The position numbers were made by a program, and so were the translations under genes. Below the pieces are notes generated by a model, which saw nothing but the letters and a program-made list of their open reading frames with translations, did no database searches and had not been told where the DNA came from. A stretch of 64,000 nt of DNA, taken from Amblyomma americanum. Taxonomy: Eukaryota > Arthropoda > Arachnida > Ixodida > Ixodidae. The stretch covers positions 99,843,394-99,907,393 of the forward strand of contig NC_135500.1 of assembly GCF_052857255.1 (NCBI RefSeq), read 5' to 3'. Numbering within the stretch: the stretch's first letter is position 1; every line of letters begins with the position of its first letter. This document shows positions 26,229-37,189 of this stretch, piece after piece.

Positions 26229-26558
26229 AGCTATAGGCTGGCTCACATGCAAGCGACTGAGCGATTGAGCGGCGCGTCGCAGCGAAAATTTCCTACTTGT
26301 TGGAACCTCCCCGCTAAGCAGGAAAGGAGCTAGGGACCGGGCTTTGCTCCATTGTCGTGGGGAGTGGCTCATCACAGCCTTGGTGAGCCTCCACCATCTC
26401 ACCCTTCGTCTCGCTGCACCCGTGGCCCGAACAAATGACAACCCACCCTCACAGTTCGTGGAAAAAGGTGCGCCTCTTTACCTTTCCTGCCTAGACTTGG
26501 CTAGATATTCGCAAAAAGCTTTTCGCGATTAGGGTTTTCGCTTGCATGTGAAACAGGC
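26229..26558. mobile_element. Small inverted-repeat element (MITE-like), copy 1
   Basis: The left end is CTCACATGCAAGCGA (about 26231). The right end reads the inverted counterpart, TCGCTTGCATGTGAAACAGG (about 26539-26558). The inside near the left end (GCGTCGCAGCGAAAATTTCC) matches, in inverted sense, the copy at 27379-29216. The middle (about 26316-26520) is extra sequence with its own short inverted repeat (GCAGGAAAGG at each side). No coding capacity. Confidence 0.65.
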
Positions 26559-27240
26559 ATTATGTCGGAGGTGTCCGCGAAACCGTCGCCCGAATCCTGA
26601 GAAAAGTCGGGTCTCCAGGTTGAGCACAAGCCCTCATACACTGTTGTGCTATGCCTACCTGTTCCCAAAGAGCGGCCACGGAGAGAAAGAGCCCAAGGCA
26701 TTGTCTACAAAATGCCTTGCGCCGACTGCGACGCAAGCTACATTAGCGAAACGAAAAATCTCAAAGAAAGAATTCGGCAACATAGAAACGACGTCCGCAA
26801 CTTCGCAAGAAAGCGCAATCCTGTATAGCCTAACATTCCGAAGACTCAGACCACAGAATGAACTTCGACGAAACCAGCATGCTCGGAACCGAAACAAATT
26901 ACCAAAAAAGGCTCCTTCTCGAATCCTGGCACATCCCAACTACCCCGAACAACATCAACCGCACAAAAGGAAAGCTGCCCCAAGTATATATATGCCCATG
27001 GGGACTTCGCCCTGCAACTAAAAGAAGAAAAGTCACCATTGACCGCCTCCCCACAGTGCGACAACGTGACTCACAGCCTTAACCCCCTCCTCCTTCCCTC
27101 CATGCGTACTTAAAGACGCTCGCTACTGCCCTCAGTCACCGCTGATGAAGGAGCCGAGCCGGCGTCGAAACGTTGGGTTTCTGTTAAAATCTGTCGAAAT
27201 GTTTAGTTTTCAAGAACACGTTTTGCAGCGCACGTGTCTG
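26559..27240 (+). pseudogene. Penelope-like element 3' part with GIY-YIG nuclease
   Basis: Frames in this stretch encode RETVARILRKVG, then, from 26700, QGIVYKMPCADCDASYI and KERIRQHRNDVRNF. The latter is the GIY-YIG nuclease of Penelope-like retroelements (GIVYKMPC and the R-x-H-R pattern; YIG is changed to YIS, so a key Gly is lost). At least one frame change lies upstream near 26615, and a stop cuts the frame at 26826. The RT domain is absent. A hammerhead-like motif follows at 27142-27171. The copy starts right after the inverted-repeat element. Confidence 0.85.
27142..27171 (+). ncRNA. Hammerhead-ribozyme-like motif, copy 1
   Basis: Conserved boxes CTGATGA (27142-27148) and GAAAC (27167-27171) enclose a stem-loop of GGAGCC, loop, GGCGTC with one A-G mismatch. 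Penelope-like elements are known to carry minimal hammerhead motifs, and this lies at the 3' end of one. There is one extra A between CTGATGA and the stem, and I could not define stem III with confidence, so activity is unproven. Confidence 0.6.
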
Positions 27241-27378
27241 ATTGGCTCAGATCGCCGCCGCCTTCACAGCGCTTTAAACAGCTTGTGAGATTGAGTGTAG
27301 GAGGGGCTATTCAATCCCGTGCGAGCATTTGTTCTGTGTCTTCCCTGCCGAGTTGTCGATTTCTTCACATTGCGCCTA

Positions 27379-29216
27379 AAGCCTGTTTCACATGCAAGCG
27401 AAAATGCTAGCGAATACTGTCGCCGCGACGGAAAACCTGTTTCGAGTCGTTGCTGCGATGAGCGGCGAGGTTCCAACAAGTTGGAAATTTTCGCTGCGAC
27501 GGCGTGAGACACGCCATCTACGCGGACGACATCGCTCTGTGGTCGTCGGGTGGCAGTGTTGGACAGACAGAGGACGCCTTACACGAGGCAGCGTCGGCGG
27601 TACATAAGTATGCCGAACAGTGTGACCTTAGGTGCGCACCGACGAAATCAGAGCTCCTTCACATCACGGGGGATAAAAAATCGGCAAACAAAATTCAAAT
27701 ATACATAGATGGAACTCAGGTCCCGGAGGTAGAAAACATCCGCGTGATAGGGCTACAAATCAACAACAAAGGTAATAATGTCATAGCGATTAACAAACAC
27801 GTGCGAACATATCAGTAGGATGATTGGCAGGGTATTTGGAAAGCACTGTGGACTCATGGAAAAGGAGACGTTACGCCTGGTGCAGGCTTTCGTCGTTACC
27901 AGAATAACATATATGCGGTGCCCTACCTCAAACTGCGGCAGAGCGTCAAGAAGAAATTAGCCGTAATAGTCAGAGCGGCCATCAAGAAGGCGCTTGGTCT
28001 CCCCTCCAAGACGTCCACTGATCGCCTTCTCCACCTAGGAATGCATAACACGCTGCATAACACACTCGAAGCTCACCAAACAAGCCAAATAATGCAGTTA
28101 TCAACGACCAAAGTTGGTAGACGAGTCCTTGAGGATCTGCACATAGCGCTGCCACCAATAACAAAAGACAGAGGGGACATTCCCAAGTACTGGAGAGATA
28201 TACTACTAGTTAAATCAATACCAACAAACATGCATCCCGAGCACAATAAAGGTAGGAGAGAAGCCAGAGCTAGAGCTATAGAGAAGTATTACGACAGCAA
28301 AAATGGCGCGTACTATGTAGACGAGACAGACCCTACGCAAAACGGCATCTGCACCGTCGCGGTCGTACACGAGGGAAAGCAGGTGGATGGACTCTCGGTG
28401 AAAACTAGTAAAGTTGCGTTAGCCGAGGAATTGGCGATAGCGCTGGCAGCCACTCACTACGACGCCACGCACATAATTTCTGATTCTCAACATGCCTGTC
28501 AAAATTATATGAGGGGAAGTATAGCGCCGCTTCCCAGTAAAATTTTAACAAACGCGTAACAAGCTCAATGCAGAGAACAAAACAACTGGTATGGGTGCCC
28601 GGACACCAGGGAATAGAAGGCAACGAGGCTGCTCACACAGATGCCCGAGCTTCTCTTCCCCGGAGTTCCACTGAATTCCCAGTCTGTCGGGACTCCTGCA
28701 CCGAATCCGCTTACCACATATGCGGACATTACAGCATACCTGCGCCTCAGTAGGCAGACGTTCCAGAGCCCGCCAAGGGCCTAGAAAGAACTGAGGAACG
28801 ACACCTCAGAAGGGTGCAAACGTGGTGGTTTCTAAGCCCTGCGATTCTAAGACACATAGACCCAACTTTTTCGGGGTTCTGTAAATTTTGTGAGATGTGG
28901 GCAGATGCATACATATGGTATGCGCCTGTCAGAACAATCCGGAGATGAATTTAGAGAGTAAATCAGCCAACGAGAGAGGGCTTGGAGGCGACCTTGTCCA
29001 GCTGCTTGGACCTGGAGTCCCAGAGGGCTCTAGTTCAAAGACCGCGGGCCGCGGCTACCGCCAAAGGTGTCCCGGAATGAGGACTACCAACCAGGCAAAT
29101 GAGCTGTGAAACCCTCCACTTTCCTTTAAAACCCGCCCCAGTGCATCCAATAGTTTTACTACCACCACCAGCACCTGCGACGCGCCGCTCAATCGCTGTC
29201 GCTTGCATGTGAATTC
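27379..29216. mobile_element. Inverted-repeat element, copy 2, split by an I-like LINE
   Basis: The left end is GCCTGTTTCACATGCAAGCGA (27379). The right end carries the inverse, GTCGCTTGCATGTGAA (to about 29216). Without the inserted LINE the element would be only about 165 bp and non-coding. The interior GAAATTTTCGCTGCGACG matches copy 1 in inverted sense. CTGCGACG occurs on both sides of the LINE insert (27494-27501 and 29175-29182), which supports nested insertion. Confidence 0.7.
27502..29174 (+). pseudogene. I-like LINE fragment: RT end and RNase H, frame-broken
   Basis: The fragment opens at the RT catalytic block (IYADDIALWSSG, 27513 onward) and continues in the thumb region (VIGLQINNKG). 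After a frame change come LGLPSKTSTDRLLHLGMHN (about 27990) and an RNase H domain with ELAIALAATH and HIISDSQHAC. A further frame shift leads to VWVPGHQGIEGNEAAH (about 28589). The end resembles LESQRALVQRP. RT plus RNase H is characteristic of the I superclade. It is 5'-truncated at the YADD box, has at least three frame breaks, and is flanked by an 8-bp duplication. Confidence 0.88.
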
Positions 29217-29796
29217 GCATTAAGACTCTATCGACTGCCAATTCTGCGTCATCGTGTTTATGCGGGGGAAAATTCGCCATGCATCTCAAGCCGCAACAAT
29301 GGGCAAAGACAAGACAAACCCCCCGGTTCCAGAGCCAGAAAACGGCAAGATACACCCCTGGAGATAACACGCCTCTTTCCTAAAGGCAACGATGTTAAAG
29401 TGTAAGCGCTGACGTTGCTCATTCTTGGTTATAACAGTACTGGTATTTATTTATTTACTTAGCTATTTATTTACTTATTTATTTATGTATTTATTTATTT
29501 ATTTATTATTTCTCAAAGGTTCCTTGCGGGGCATACATGAGGGTTAGGGATAACACGGCCGAAATAAATACACATTATATAAAATGATGGACAGTGGTTA
29601 CAAAGATGAATGAGTTTCCTCGTTGGTGGACTTGAATAGTTGATGGCTGGTGAAGGTGGCCACTTCAGTCAGGTGGTCACTCTTTTTGGCGCGGAAGTCT
29701 TGAGAATAGACTCCCCCTATCCTTATGCAGACGCGTGGCGTGGAGTCTAAAGAAAAATAGCTTGCTCTAAGGACAAAGCTTCGAGGTTTGCCTACG
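29217..29796. other. LINE 3'-end debris and (ATTT)n tract
   Basis: A degenerate ATTT array lies at about 29448-29507. Read on the minus strand the adjacent sequence ends CGCAAGGAACCTTTGAGAAA and then (AAAT)n, like the 3' tail of a CR1/Jockey-type LINE in minus orientation. No protein motif was seen. Confidence 0.5.
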
Positions 29797-30000
29797 GATG
29801 AGTCTCAGCCTCGGCTGTATTTCAACGAAAATTTGACAAGGACAAACAAGGGGCTTTTCTGATTGGCCAGGTCTGAGGGAAAAGAAAAGCAATACAAATT
29901 TGTTTGGACACGTAACGGCAAAGTTCTGGCCAAGAAATCAGAAGAAGCGAAATCTGTCATCCGCATTGAGACGGTGTCTGGCCTGGATAAGATCTGCTAA
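29797..30000 (+). pseudogene. LINE ORF1, C-terminal remnant
   Basis: Encodes YFNENLTRTNKGLF, then KEKQYKFVWTRNGKVLAKKS and VIRIETVSGLDKIC before a TAA. This is the conserved C-terminal pattern of arthropod CR1/Jockey ORF1 proteins (LT-x5-L, FVWTRNGKV). An internal TGA replaces what is normally Trp after GLF. The ORF2 ATG follows 3 bases after the stop. Confidence 0.8.
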
Positions 30001-30002
30001 CC

Positions 30003-30362
30003 ATGAGCGATCTTGAATACCTTGCATGTACAACCTTTTCTGAAGAAACAAAATTTTTCACAGGTGACGCACAACTTGCTATTCGCGCGACACACTTTAA
30101 TATCCGCAGTATCCAAAAGCACTGGGATGAATTCATGGCACTGACTTCACCTTTTCGTTCTACATTTGACATATTTGTACTGACGGAAAATAATATTTCA
30201 GCTGATATTTTCAATGAGTATACGCAATACCGGGTTACCAAGCAGTTTCATGTACACGACCTGCAAAAAAAAAAAGGGGGGGTGGCGTCGCAGTTTTTGT
30301 GAGAGACAGGTGGGCTGTTACATAGCTAAATTTTGACTTCTAGCCAGCAGAAGTTGTTTCAT
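30003..30362 (+). pseudogene. Outer LINE endonuclease, N-terminal part
   Basis: Encodes ATHFNIRSIQKHWDEF (endonuclease motif I), DIFVLTENNIS (motif with the metal-binding Glu) and, after a frame slip in an A/G run, GVAVFVRDRWAV and PAEVVSLP. Frame is lost at the A11G6 run near 30264-30280. Confidence 0.85.
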
Positions 30363-32265
30363 TGCCTATGAGCACGCCAGTGCTCTCTATGAGCACGCCA
30401 GCTCTCGCAGCGAACTCGCATCATGAAATGCCAGTCATGGATGCCCATGTGCAAGAGACAATGCCTGAGCTAACAATTACATACAACGGTGTGTTAAACC
30501 TGCTGAATAACATAAAGGTGTCTTCGGCAAGCGGGCCCGAAGATGTTCCCGGTAATGTCTTGAAGGTCTGTGCTGAAATCATTGCTCATTACTTAGTTAT
30601 TCTGTACTCGAAATCGTTAGATACAGGAATAATACCCCAGCAATGGAAAAACGCTAACGTGGTGCCCATTCATAAGGGTGGTCCTAAAAACATAGTTGCT
30701 AATTACAGGCCGATTTCGCTTACAAGTATTAGTTGCAAAACGCTTGAACACATAATATATAGCGCGTTGATGAAGCATTTGGAACAAAATGAATTTTTCA
30801 CTCAAGCTCAGCATGGTTTCAGATCAGGTTACTCGTGTACGACGCAGCACTTAGAATTTAGCCATGATATTTTTTCATCATTTGACAAGGGTCTACAAAC
30901 GGATTGCATTTTTTTAGATTTCAAGAAAGCGTTTGATTTGGTACCTCATGATTTGCTACTGTATAAATTATCTTTGATCAAGATTCCAACTTCCCTTCTA
31001 AACTGGCTTCAATGTTACCTGCAGGGACGCAAACAACGTGTATTGATTAATGGGTCCCAGTCTGATTATGTTATTAACAGTTCTTCAGATTCTTGTCATT
31101 TGCAGTGCAACTTGGACCGCATACAGCAATGGTGTTTGAAGTGGCAGATGTTTCTGAACCCAATAAAATGTCAGTTTATTTCTTTCACGCGCAAGCATCA
31201 CCCTTTCTTGGCTGAATACAAACTAGATTCTACCCGACTTTCTAGAGTTACTCACTATAAATACCTCGGCGTTTACTTTTCGTCTAATCTCACCTGGAAT
31301 GAGCACGTCGAGCACGTTTCTGCTAAAGCTTATGGCATGTCAGTTTATTTCTTTCACACGCAAGCATCACCCTTTCTTGGCTGAATACAAACTAGATTCT
31401 ACCCGACTTTCTAGAGTTACTCACTATAAATACCTCGGCGTTTACTTTTCGTCTAATCTCACCTGGAATGAGCACGTCGAGCACGTTTCTGCTAAAGCTT
31501 ATGGCATGCTAAATTTTCTAAGAAGAAATTTTAAAATGGCACCACTAAAAGTTAGAGCTTCTATATTTCACCTATATTCGGCCAATATTGGAGTATGCTT
31601 GTGTTGTTTGGCACCCCCCCTACTTTAAATTTAACAGACATGCTTGAGCGTATTCAGAACTTTGCCGCTCGGTTTGTCTCAAGTAATTATGATTTTAACA
31701 GCAGTGTTACTAACATTAAACTAACGCTGGGATGGGAGCTGTTACGGAAACGCCGTACCAACTCCCGGTTAGAAATGCTGTACAGAATCTTTCACCGAAA
31801 AATAAAAATAGATAAAGAAAATTATCTGCTTCCACCGCATTTCAGGTCAAACAGACTTGACCATGGGTGGAAGATTAGAGAAATTAAATGCAAAACTAAC
31901 ACTTATCAAAACGCATTTTTCCCATCTAGCATTCATGACTGGAATCGCCTGCCCCATGAAATCGTTGAGTGCCGTTCCGAGTCTATGTTCCGCGCGTTAC
32001 TGTCGGATGTATGAGTGCGCAGTTGGCTTTCTTTTGGCTTTCTTAATCACGCGGTCTTCGTTCTTGTTGGTCCAGCATCATTTGGTCAGTTGGCTTTTTT
32101 TTCGTCATGTCTTTTTGTTGTTTCATATTTCATTCATTTTGTACTTGCTGTGTCATGCCTTGTTGTATTGCTTTTTTTTACTTCCTCTTTTTCTGGCCTA
32201 TTCTTCTGTTATGTATCCTCATCCCCCCTGCAATAATGCCTTCGGGCGCTGCAGGTATTTCCAAT
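30362..32265 (+). pseudogene. Nested CR1/Jockey-like LINE, RT core missing
   Basis: It starts within the RT N-terminus (SSASGPEDVPGNVLK), then WKNANVVPIHKGG, NYRPISLTSI, AQHGFRSGYS and the IFLDFKKAFDLVPH block. The sequence then jumps from VINSSS to LDRIQQWCLKWQMFLNP, so the FADD catalytic block is deleted (around 31080-31095). After a 169-bp tandem duplication comes the C-terminus, NAFFPSSIHDWNRLP, ending at 32014. The 3' UTR ends near AATTAAATGA at about 32270. It interrupts the endonuclease of the outer LINE. A short ATGA at both junctions may be the target duplication. Confidence 0.87.
31171..31508. repeat. 169-bp tandem duplication inside the nested LINE
   Basis: Copy 1 is 31171-31339 and copy 2 is 31340-31508. 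They differ at one base by eye (CACGCGC versus CACACGC). The unit length is not a multiple of 3, so it breaks the frame. GGCATG precedes the second copy and AAAATG the first, giving ATG microhomology. Confidence 0.97.
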
Positions 32266-32271
32266 AATTAA

Positions 32272-32760
32272 ATGATACTCTTTGCAGTATACCGACCGCC
32301 CTGCATCAAACGCAGGCTCTTTTTGGCCGAACTTGACAACGCCCTCTCAGCTCACTCGCATGAAGACTATATCTGTGTAATAGGCGATATTAACATAGAT
32401 ACCTTTCGCCCTACTATGGCTCTGGTCGCAGATTATCTTGATCTGTTGTCAAAATGGGGACTGCAACCTACTATCCAGAAAGCAACGCGAGAAGAATTTC
32501 TGGCGGGGCAACTTGTCGTATCTTGTATCGACCATATAAATATAAGAGCTCCGAATTTCGCCCTACAATCTGCTATCGTCGAAGAAAAATTGTCAGACCA
32601 CTACTTTGTTGCTCTTTATCTCGGAAATTGGACCCTCGAACAGCGGATCGCGGTAGAAAAGAAATATCCATATGTGGGGGGGATCCCAAACTCTTCTACA
32701 GACTGGCATCGGAATGCGATTGGGAAGTGTTCTTGGAAAACGTGTCCCCGTTAGACGTTT
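32272..32760 (+). pseudogene. Outer LINE endonuclease, middle and C-terminal part
   Basis: Encodes ILFAVYRPPCIKRRLFLAEL, then CVIGDINIDTF (metal-site motif), SCIDHINIR and LSDHYFVALYL (SDH motif). These are endonuclease motifs downstream of those at 30003-30362, so the nested LINE separates two halves of one domain. Confidence 0.88.
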
Positions 32761-34470
32761 ATGATAAGTTTGTTGAACTAGTGCAAGAGTTTAGGAAAGC
32801 GGCTGCTCGCGTGGTTGAAATCAGGCAGCGCAATAAAGAAAACTCATGGATGACCTTAAAAATACTATTAGATGTAAAAGAAAATATTTGCTCTGGGCTC
32901 AGTCGAAAAGGGCACCTGCATCTATCCTGCTACGGTCAAAATTTAAGGTTTAAAGAAATAAAGTAAATGCAATGCCTCGTCAGGCTAAACGAATACATTT
33001 CCGTAACAAGTTTAAGAATGCAGGCTCAGATACCAGAAAAACGTGGTCTTTGATTAATAATCTAAGAGGTGTCAAAAGGCGTGGCAATGATGGGAAAGAT
33101 TTTGTGTCGTATTTCGGCACTGATGAAGAAAAAATAGCTAATGAATTCAACAAGTTTTTATCGCAAGTTTCGGGTAGTTCGCAACAGCATCCCTTATTTT
33201 GTACTCTTAAGAACAGCACAGTCGAATCTGCACACCTGCCTTTGCAAAGTGAGGATGGGCAAAGTTCATTTTTGGTCTTAAACGCAAAGATGTGTGGGAA
33301 TAGATGGCATTTCAGTTCATGATCTGCGAACCTTGTTCGACATACGTAAAGGCGTGTTGCTATCGCTCTTCAACAGCATCATCTCAAGTGGCATGATCCC
33401 GGCGAACATGAAAGCGGCTATAACTACCCCAATTCACAAAGGTGGTGCACATAATAGGTATGAGAATTAACGTCCTATTTCAGTCTTGCCCTGTTTGACT
33501 CAAATTTTACAAAAACATCTGCTGTTTACAATGACAAGTTTTTTAGATAAGCACAAAATCCACCGCGTCAGTATGGTTTTGTTCAAGGTAAAGGGACGGA
33601 GACGCTTTTGGAGGACTTTTCTGACATGTTAAATTCATCTTTTTAACGTAACCAAGTAGTGTGTGCACTGTTTCTGGGTGTCAGCAAGGCTTTTGACAGC
33701 GTGTGTCACAATGTATTATTGAGTAAACTGTCCACGTTAGGCTTCAGTGGAGCGTTTCTTTCGCTTTTGGAAATTTTTTTTACAGCAGTGAACGCAATAC
33801 GTCTCGATTGGGCGGGCAAAGAACGCTTCTTTGCTTATAAAAGCTGGCGTTCCTAAATGTTCCATAACTAATCCCCTGTTACTTAACGCATACGTGAATG
33901 ACCTTTAAAACGCTGTGCCTGTAAGGCCTGTATCAGTACGCTGACGATACGGTCCTCGTATCCCAGTCTCCGCACTACTCTGACTCACTTTCTTCCCTTC
34001 AAGCTGCAGCAACTATTGCTATGGGCTGGTTCTCACTCAACCTAATAAAAGTTAATAACTCTCAGACTCAACTGATATGGTTTTAAAGCGCGATGAACAG
34101 GTAGATTAAATCCATCAGCTGTTCTTGCACGGATATGATTGTTCTCAATGTCAATGTGTACCCCTGAGCTATACAACTGCAGTAAATACCTTGGAGTATA
34201 CTTTGACAGTGCTCTTTCATGGAATGAGTAAAAAAGCTCCGAACCGTCTCCTGTGTGCTTTACAACGTTAGCTACTACATGGCGCCTTCAATACGCAAAG
34301 TTATTGTAAACGCTCTTGGTTATAGCGTGCTGCGTTATGGCACCGATTTATGGTCACTGTGTAGTTCGTTGCAGATCTTTGTTAAAAAAATATTGGCTAT
34401 GATTTATGCCTTCACTCCAATTCTGATGTCTTTAAGGTATTTTCGCTACCTGATTTTGATCGCATTTTGA
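32760..34470 (+). pseudogene. Outer LINE linker and reverse transcriptase, shattered
   Basis: Pieces are recognisable in several frames: KTWSLINNLRGVKRR (linker), AAITTPIHKGGAHNRYEN (RT block 1, about 33420), SKAFDSVCHNVLLSKLSTLG (about 33680), YADD-type region with QYADDTVLVS-like codons broken near 33940, YLGVYFDSALSW near 34190 and a C-terminal ALGYSVLRYGTDLW. At least six stops or shifts. Confidence 0.8.
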
Positions 34471-35057
34471 TGGCAACGATTGTCTTGAAACATTTTTCGT
34501 TTAGTGACTATAAAATTCCATTTGTTCCCACACGGTCTCTTCGACGGAAGGAACCTTTTTGTATTCTCCGACGGTCTACAAGATACGGAAAGCGAGTAAG
34601 AGATTACTACATTCCCTTTTACTTTATCAGGTTACCTCAAAGTGTTTGCGGGGCAAAACCTATATATAAAATAAAAAAGATGCTGCGATACACTAATTAG
34701 TGGGTTTACGACGTTGTACACATACGCTTTACAACCTGTCAAGTAAATCTTGTGATTTAATTGGTTACTGCTGTATTTTTTGCACTGATATGAGGTATTG
34801 TCATGTCATTTTGGTTTTCCTTCCTCGCAATTTATTCTGATGATGTTTTTTTTAACATGTAACATGGGTTTTCTGTGTATTTTTATTTTGCCACTGTGCT
34901 AATTTGATGTTCCGTAATTTTTAATGTGTGTTTATGCCTGCGGGTGGTTTCGCTGCCTCTCGGGCTCTGCCACTCAAGCCCTATGAGGCTTTGGCAGGCC
35001 GGATTTTCGTACATTTTTTTTAATATTTGGCGCCCAATAAAGTATTATTATTATCAT

Positions 35058-36604
35058 TAAAAAAACGATTGCTTGAATGTTGTGGTACGGGCGCGTTCAG
35101 CGTTCGGAACTTCGGGTGATTGTGGCGGGAAATGTGATGTGAGCGTGGGATGATTTGATTGGGTGCCGGAATACTGTGAAATAATTAATGAAATAAACAT
35201 AGGCGCGCTGCTTTACGACGGATGACTAGTGCAGGTAACTGTAATCGGGATTTTAGCCCTGAGATACTTGTATAATATAAGTACGTAGTCAGATGCAATA
35301 AACCTCGCGTGCGGCACGATTTTTGACTCACCCAATTGTATTAATCAGGTTAGTCCGATAGGAATCCCAAACAGAGTTGGTAAATTTGAGTTTGGTGGGG
35401 CAAATTTCTTATAAGCGAGTGATTTAAGAGAACTGGGTGTTGAAGTAATGTTGCTCCGAGGGCACCCAAGGACGCGGTAGGCCGAAATGTTGATGAGGGT
35501 GATATTTTTCTGAATACGACGCCATGAACTGCTGGAAGTTGAACGGATAATTCTGAGGGTGATTTCAGGTAATATACAAATGGAAGGCGGCAGATATTTC
35601 CAATTCGACCTCGCATATTATATCATTGCACCATAACTAGGAAGCCCGAAGCACTAGTGCATGAACGTTCGCAGAGGAATTATAGAATTACTTTACAGTA
35701 CGTGGAGTTGTTCGTGAAGGTTTTTAAAATGATTTGGCTTCTCCAAACGTAGCAAACTCAGTCATTTTTTTTTCTAACTCCGGCTTTATCTTAGAAAAAA
35801 ATGTTAACTATATCCGCAACGATCTAATGTTACGCTCGGCGTAATGCCACGCTCTGCATTGTACTATAAGCGATTTCAAATTTTCCGAAATATTTCAGCG
35901 ATAATGAAGTCTGACATTCTCCATCGTGCATACCGGCAGCCGCGGGAATTGCACAGCTGAAATTTATTTATTAATGTCCTGAATTCGTTACTTCTGGTGA
36001 CATGAACAGAACTGATCTCTTTTTGCAGGGGTTCTGATTCCTTAGGAGCTGCTTAATATTAAGAAGTAATAAATTTTGCTTTCAAAGGTGCTTTAGGCTG
36101 GGCCTCCTGATTTGTGCTCCTAGCTCCGCGAGTGGGCTACAGACTCTTTGAGAAGCTTTCGACTGGTTCGAAGTAGTGAACTACGTTAAGCTGCTATATC
36201 ACCAGCCAATTGATCACCTAATGGTTCACATAAGATGTATTGTAATGTGATGTCAGAACAATTTAAAGCAGTTTTATAATTTCTGCACAGTGCACCTAGC
36301 TACTCGCTCCATTTCAGAAATATCTCTTTTCTGAAATTTCTCACAAAGAAATGAAAACATTAATAACATGTTTCATGGTACAGCTGGAAGACACAGCATA
36401 TCTTCCTTTCCTTTCTGCAGAGCTCAACACTCACTGTACCTGTGATGAAATCCGTTCTTTACAACGCCTTTCAAATGCTAGCTGTCCTTTTTCCCCTGTG
36501 GCAGTTGTAATTTACTGACTTATTTATAGCTAAACCCCCTTATTAGCTCCATATCTTAGCATACGGTGATACATACATTGAGACGAACATTCTGTTTGAA
36601 GCGT
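35058..36604. other. No gene recognised
   Basis: AT-rich intergenic DNA. Short frames on both strands show no family features, and no SINE or LTR motif was seen. Confidence 0.6.
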
Positions 36605-36663
36605 GCAAGGCAGCAATGTGGACTAGTTGGTTGTACATTTGGTGTGAATAACGCGTTACACAC
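36605..36663 (+). repeat. Isolated copy of Penelope-like terminal repeat
   Basis: GGCAGCAATGTGGACTAGTT and GGTGTGAATAACGCGTTACA match, with few changes, the sequence at 45211-45266 that borders the Penelope-like element. Only this ~58-bp piece is present here. Confidence 0.65.
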
Positions 36664-37189
36664 CAAGTGCTTTACATTTTGGACCAGTCGCATTGCCACC
36701 GCGCAAAACCTTGGATAGCACACATGCAGTGAGGTGTCAATGTAATAAATTAACCAAAACTTTCTTCGAATGATTTAGAATGAGTGCGCATAACAGCATG
36801 AGTTCACCTCTCCTGGGTGAAGTTTTTGTGCTTCGAAGATTTTTTTTCTCACAAAAACAATCCCCTTATTTCTAATAAATCAAGCAGCAAAGCAAAATTT
36901 TTCTTTAACTCGAAAATTCTGCTAATCTATTCTTTGCATTATGTCATCAGAAATGCCACAACTTGTACAAAACGGCACAATTCGCGTGTCCAGAAAAAAG
37001 GGCAACATGTGCGGTCTTTCCTTGTAGCATCTAACGGTGAACCGCAGTCGGCCATGAACACTTACTGGGTGAACCATGAGCAGCCTAATTCAAAGGCTTC
37101 AATCAATGTCTATATGCTCCAAATGGTACGATTTAACGCGGGGATAATTTTAAATACATTTTTTTCTTTTACAATTAAGTACATCATGA

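Larger units (their letters stand above)
29797..35057 (+). mobile_element. Degenerate CR1/Jockey-like LINE (outer element)
   Basis: Pieces in order on the plus strand: ORF1 C-terminus (29797-30000), endonuclease N-terminus (30003-30362), a nested second LINE (30362-32265), the rest of the endonuclease (32272-32680), linker and RT (32750-34400), and a 3' UTR ending in AATAAAG plus (TTA)n near 35057. The endonuclease reads on across the nested LINE (VVSLP before it, ILFAVYRPP after it). Many stops and frameshifts mean it is long dead. Confidence 0.85.
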
